DNA from: Gordonia desulfuricans NBRC 100010 | GTDB taxonomy: Bacteria > Actinomycetota > Actinomycetes > Mycobacteriales > Mycobacteriaceae | Assembly (NCBI RefSeq): GCF_001485495.1 | Contig: NZ_BCNF01000077.1 | Span: 1-48,128, forward strand | DNA length: 48,128 nucleotides | Direction of reading: 5' to 3' | In this document: piece by piece, positions 45,691 through 48,128 of the stretch | Layout of the letters: each line of letters begins with the position of its first letter | How positions within the stretch are numbered: the first letter of the stretch is position 1 | Program-made: the position numbers and the translations under genes | Notes under the pieces: model-generated | Told to the model about the DNA's origin: nothing | The model's database searches: none | Seen by the model: the letters and a program-made list of their open reading frames with translations, nothing else

Positions 45691-46215
45691 ATGGAGATCC
45701 GTGACGCGCTGGCGGCCGATGCCGAGGCGATCTGCGACATCTACAACGACGCCGTCGCCCATTCCACCGCGATCTGGAACGACCGCCTCGTCGACGTCGA
45801 CGACCGGCGTGCCTGGATGGCCGAGCGGCAGCGGTCGGGATTCCCGGTGCTCGTCGCCGTCGACGGGGCGGCGGTGCTCGGTTACGCGACCTATGGTCCG
45901 TTCCGTCCCCACGACGGCTTCCGGCATTCGGTGGAACATTCGGTGTATCTGCATGCCGATGCGCGTGGCCGGGGGCTGGGTACGGCGCTGATGCAGGCGC
46001 TGATCGTCCGTGCTCGGGCCGCCGGGGTGCATGTGATGGTGGCAGCGATCGACGGCGCCAACACCGGGTCCATCCGCCTGCACGAACGACTCGGCTTCAC
46101 CCACGCCGGCGCACTCGGCGAGGTCGGCACCAAGTTCGGGTCATGGCTCGATCTCGTGTTCCTTCAGCTCACTCTCGACACGGGCGCCCCGGGCGACGGG
46201 CCGCGGGACGCCTGA
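45691..46215 (+). CDS. GNAT acetyltransferase, phosphinothricin-acetyltransferase-like
   Basis: A 174-residue GNAT enzyme. The acetyl-CoA loop is GRGLGTAL, the N-terminus has IYNDAVAHSTAIWNDR (Pat/Bar pattern IYNxxVxxSTATF), and GWLDLVF-like SWLDLVFLQL lies near the end. It probably acetylates a toxic amino acid analogue such as phosphinothricin or methionine sulfoximine. It starts one base after the AlkD-like stop. The 3' end overlaps the convergent transporter gene by 75 nt. Confidence 0.85.
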   Translation: MEIRDALAADAEAICDIYNDAVAHSTAIWNDRLVDVDDRRAWMAERQRSGFPVLVAVDGAAVLGYATYGPFRPHDGFRHSVEHSVYLHADARGRGLGTALMQALIVRARAAGVHVMVAAIDGANTGSIRLHERLGFTHAGALGEVGTKFGSWLDLVFLQLTLDTGAPGDGPRDA

Positions 46216-47118
46216 ACGTCGTCGCGGCACCGGGATGAGACCCCGGGTCAGGGCGACCCCCGCCAGACTCAGCGCACCGCCGGCGATACGCAGGCCGGTC
46301 GGCACCTCGTCGAGCAGCAGCCACGACAGGATGATCACCAGTGCCGGCACCACGAGCGTCGTCGCGGCCATCGTGCCCGCGTCGGTACGGGCCAGCGCAT
46401 ACGCCCAGGTGGTGAAGGCGACGGCGGTGGGTCCGACACCCAGGAACACCACCCAGCCCAGGTCGGCGGCGGAGGCCTGCCCGACCTCGGTGATCGCGGC
46501 GGGGAGGAACGGCAGGGTGACGACGAGGCCCGCGAGTGCACCCCAGAACGTCGCCGACACCGCATCGACCGCACCGAGGGCCACCTTCTGCAGCAAGACC
46601 CCGGCCGCGTAAAGAAGTGCGGCGAGCAGCCCCAGCCCCACACCGAGCCAATCGGCGTGGGCACTGCCGCCACCGAAGGTGATCAGGACGACGCCGACGA
46701 ATCCGATGGCGATACCGATCACGAGTGGCGGCGAGAACCCCTCGCCGAGAAAGAATCCCGCGAACACGGCGACGAGGATCGGGGCGAAGTTCACCAGCAG
46801 CGCGGCGGTACCGGCGTCGATATGCTGTTCGGCCCAGTTGAGGACCACGGTGTACGCCCCGAACCATGCGACCCCATAGGCGACCACGAGGGCGAGTGCC
46901 CGGCCGCGGGGCGGGATGAACGCCGACCGTAATCGCTTGCGACGCAGAGTGATCACGATCGCCACCAATGCGACCACGGCCACCGCGAGCCGGCCGAGTG
47001 CCATCACACCGGGAGTGAACGCGTGCCCGGCCGACCGGATCGCGATGAACGACAACGCCCAGAGCACGACGGTCACCGTTGCCGCGAGCGTCGAGAGGTT
47101 CACCGGTTGTCGGGTCAT
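46141..47118 (-). CDS. EamA/DMT-family transporter
   Basis: A 325-residue membrane protein with ten hydrophobic spans in two EamA halves (LWALSFIAIRSAG in the first, GALAGLVVTLPFL and GWVVFLGVGPTAVAFTTWAY in the second). It probably exports small metabolites. The start ATG is at 47118; no strong ribosome site is seen. The C-terminus extends by a charged tail (RRRSGVPRPVARGARVE). Confidence 0.88.
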   Translation of the reverse strand: MTRQPVNLSTLAATVTVVLWALSFIAIRSAGHAFTPGVMALGRLAVAVVALVAIVITLRRKRLRSAFIPPRGRALALVVAYGVAWFGAYTVVLNWAEQHIDAGTAALLVNFAPILVAVFAGFFLGEGFSPPLVIGIAIGFVGVVLITFGGGSAHADWLGVGLGLLAALLYAAGVLLQKVALGAVDAVSATFWGALAGLVVTLPFLPAAITEVGQASAADLGWVVFLGVGPTAVAFTTWAYALARTDAGTMAATTLVVPALVIILSWLLLDEVPTGLRIAGGALSLAGVALTRGLIPVPRRRSGVPRPVARGARVESELKEHEIEP

Positions 47119-47317
47119 CGACTCATGGTCGCGGTGCGCGAGTCATCACACAAGGCGTTTTGTCTCGACACCGTCGATCCGGTGGTCCGACGATGTCGGT
47201 ATTCAACTTCGATGGCCCCACGGGTGAACCCGAGTCACCAAGGTGAACCGCTGTCACAAGTTGTCCACAAATGTTGTTCCGCTTTCTTATTCGCTGATTG
47301 TTCGCCTATGTGTTCGC

Positions 47318-47323
47318 TACAAT
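47318..47323 (+). promoter_or_regulatory. -10 box of the second DUF222 gene
   Basis: TACAAT lies exactly 7 nt before the ATG at 47331, so the message is probably leaderless. The upstream 130 bp are AT-richer than the rest of the window. Confidence 0.6.
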
Positions 47324-47330
47324 GGAACAC

Positions 47331-48128
47331 ATGCAGGGGGAGCTGGAGACCATTCTCGACGCACTCATCGATTGTCGTTTCGACGACGATCCGACCGGGC
47401 CGGACGTGTTCACGGATATGCGGACACTGGTCACCATCAGGAACGTCGTCGACGCGTTGACCGCGGCGGGAGCTGGGCATTTGGATCGGCTGGGGGTGGC
47501 GCAGCGGCATGGGCACAAACCGATCGCCTTGCTGATCGAGATGGGGTACGCGCCCGCCGTCGCTGCGCGGATGCAGCGGATCGGCACCTCGGCGGTGGTG
47601 GAACGCACGTCGAAACATGCTGCCGACGGCGCGATCTCGGGTGAACACGTCGATGCGATCGTGCGCGGGCTGAACCAGATCGGGTTACGCGCCGGGGAGG
47701 CTCCGACTGCCGAGACCTGGGCCGAGTTCGAAGGTGATCTGTTGGCGCAGGTGTTGTCGGGTGCCAAACCGGCTGAGGTGATGGCCCGGGCACATCAGCT
47801 CGGGGACCATCATGCTGACGATGCCGAGGGTGGACGTCCAGCGAAGGAAGACCGCAATCTGAATGCTCTCGATATCGGGCGGACAGATGATGGGCGGGTC
47901 GCTGTCTCCGGGAGTCTGGATGTTGTTGTCGGGGAAAAGTTGGCGACGGCGATCGAGAAGCTGTCGGCCCCGGTCCCGCAACCGGATGGTTCGAAAGACC
48001 CCCGCGACGCACCCCGACGCCGGGCTGACGCCCTGGAGATGGTGTTGGATATGGCGGCTGGTGCCGGGGAACGGTCGGTGACCGCGCTACCGTCGGCGTT
48101 GATCAATCTGTCGGTGCCCGCGGATACG
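47331..48128 (+). CDS. DUF222 (13E12-family) protein, cut by the window end
   Basis: An open frame of 266 codons without a stop runs off the right edge. It encodes the N-terminal DUF222 region: TIRNVVDALTAAGAGHLDRL, ARMQRIGTSAVVERTSKHAA and SKLAxx-like SLDVVVGEKLATAIEKL. An HNH domain is expected beyond the window, as in the relative at 15496. An in-frame ATG 9 nt upstream (47322) is possible, but the leaderless start at 47331 fits the -10 box. This is the second copy of the family in 48 kb. Confidence 0.85.
   Translation, partial: MQGELETILDALIDCRFDDDPTGPDVFTDMRTLVTIRNVVDALTAAGAGHLDRLGVAQRHGHKPIALLIEMGYAPAVAARMQRIGTSAVVERTSKHAADGAISGEHVDAIVRGLNQIGLRAGEAPTAETWAEFEGDLLAQVLSGAKPAEVMARAHQLGDHHADDAEGGRPAKEDRNLNALDIGRTDDGRVAVSGSLDVVVGEKLATAIEKLSAPVPQPDGSKDPRDAPRRRADALEMVLDMAAGAGERSVTALPSALINLSVPADT

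Noticed and set aside
47261..47269. TTGTCCACA, a perfect actinobacterial DnaA box
   Set aside because: A single copy with no cluster and no dnaA/dnaN or AT-rich unwinding region; likely chance.

Overview
The window is high-GC actinobacterial DNA. It carries mycolic-acid-clade (Mycobacteriales) marker genes: the glnX-glnH-pknG signalling set, pta-ackA, a mutT3-type Nudix gene and thiO-thiS-thiG divergent from thiE. The same genes sit near one another in Mycobacterium, but the rest of the content (DUF222/HNH proteins, SCO6745-family protein, TGGTTGAG-type repeats) fits Gordonia or a close relative better. That genus call is inference. Several genes appear leaderless, with a TANNNT -10 box about 7 nt before the start codon, as is common in this clade. 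No tRNA, rRNA, CRISPR array, insertion sequence or prophage was seen.

Layout. 1-4.7 kb: an acyl-CoA catabolic block (acyl-CoA dehydrogenase, MaoC hydratase, CitE-like lyase, SDR) with three TGGTnnnACCA sites of the GntR/FadR type, plus a MarR gene that leads into an MFS exporter. 4.7-7.6 kb: the exporter and a secreted protein of unknown function. 7.8-10.8 kb: the lutABC lactate-oxidation operon. 11-13.1 kb: a Tat-exported neutral ceramidase whose catalytic Ser position is Thr. 13.1-17.1 kb: a lipoprotein, a second MFS exporter and a DUF222/HNH protein. 17.1-17.7 kb: a degenerate repeat cluster that supplies the end of the guanine deaminase gene. 17.7-27.4 kb: guaD, an ATP-grasp protein, a DMT-like membrane protein, an SCO6745-family protein, a large LuxR (LAL) regulator and a two-gene ABC exporter. 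27.4-30.4 kb: thiG, thiS, thiO behind a TPP riboswitch, with divergent thiE. 30.4-31.1 kb: a leader peptide and stem-loops in front of a stand-alone LeuA-type regulatory domain. 31.1-33.3 kb: a phosphohexomutase and a Nudix protein. 33.4-38.6 kb: glnX-glnH-pknG. 38.6-40.7 kb: a Baeyer-Villiger-type monooxygenase with its TetR regulator. 40.9-44.3 kb: pta-ackA. 44.3-47.1 kb: TetR, AlkD-like protein, GNAT, EamA transporter. 47.3 kb to the edge: a second DUF222 gene, cut by the window end.

How they work together. Many genes are translationally coupled through 4-nt ATGA overlaps (maoC/citE, lutA/lutB/lutC, thiO/thiS, the ABC pair, Nudix/phosphohexomutase, tetR/monooxygenase, glnX/glnH) or an 8-nt overlap (pta/ackA). 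glnX-glnH-pknG is the known sensing pathway for extracellular Asp/Glu that controls 2-oxoglutarate metabolism through GarA/OdhI. pta-ackA and lutABC handle acetate and lactate. The most interesting unexplained structures are the candidate leader-peptide attenuator at 30.4-30.57 kb, the shared GntR-type operators of the left-end catabolic block, the SDR that lacks its catalytic Tyr, the Ser-to-Thr ceramidase, the tandem Thr-containing repeat in PknG, and the repeat cluster that rewrites the guaD C-terminus.
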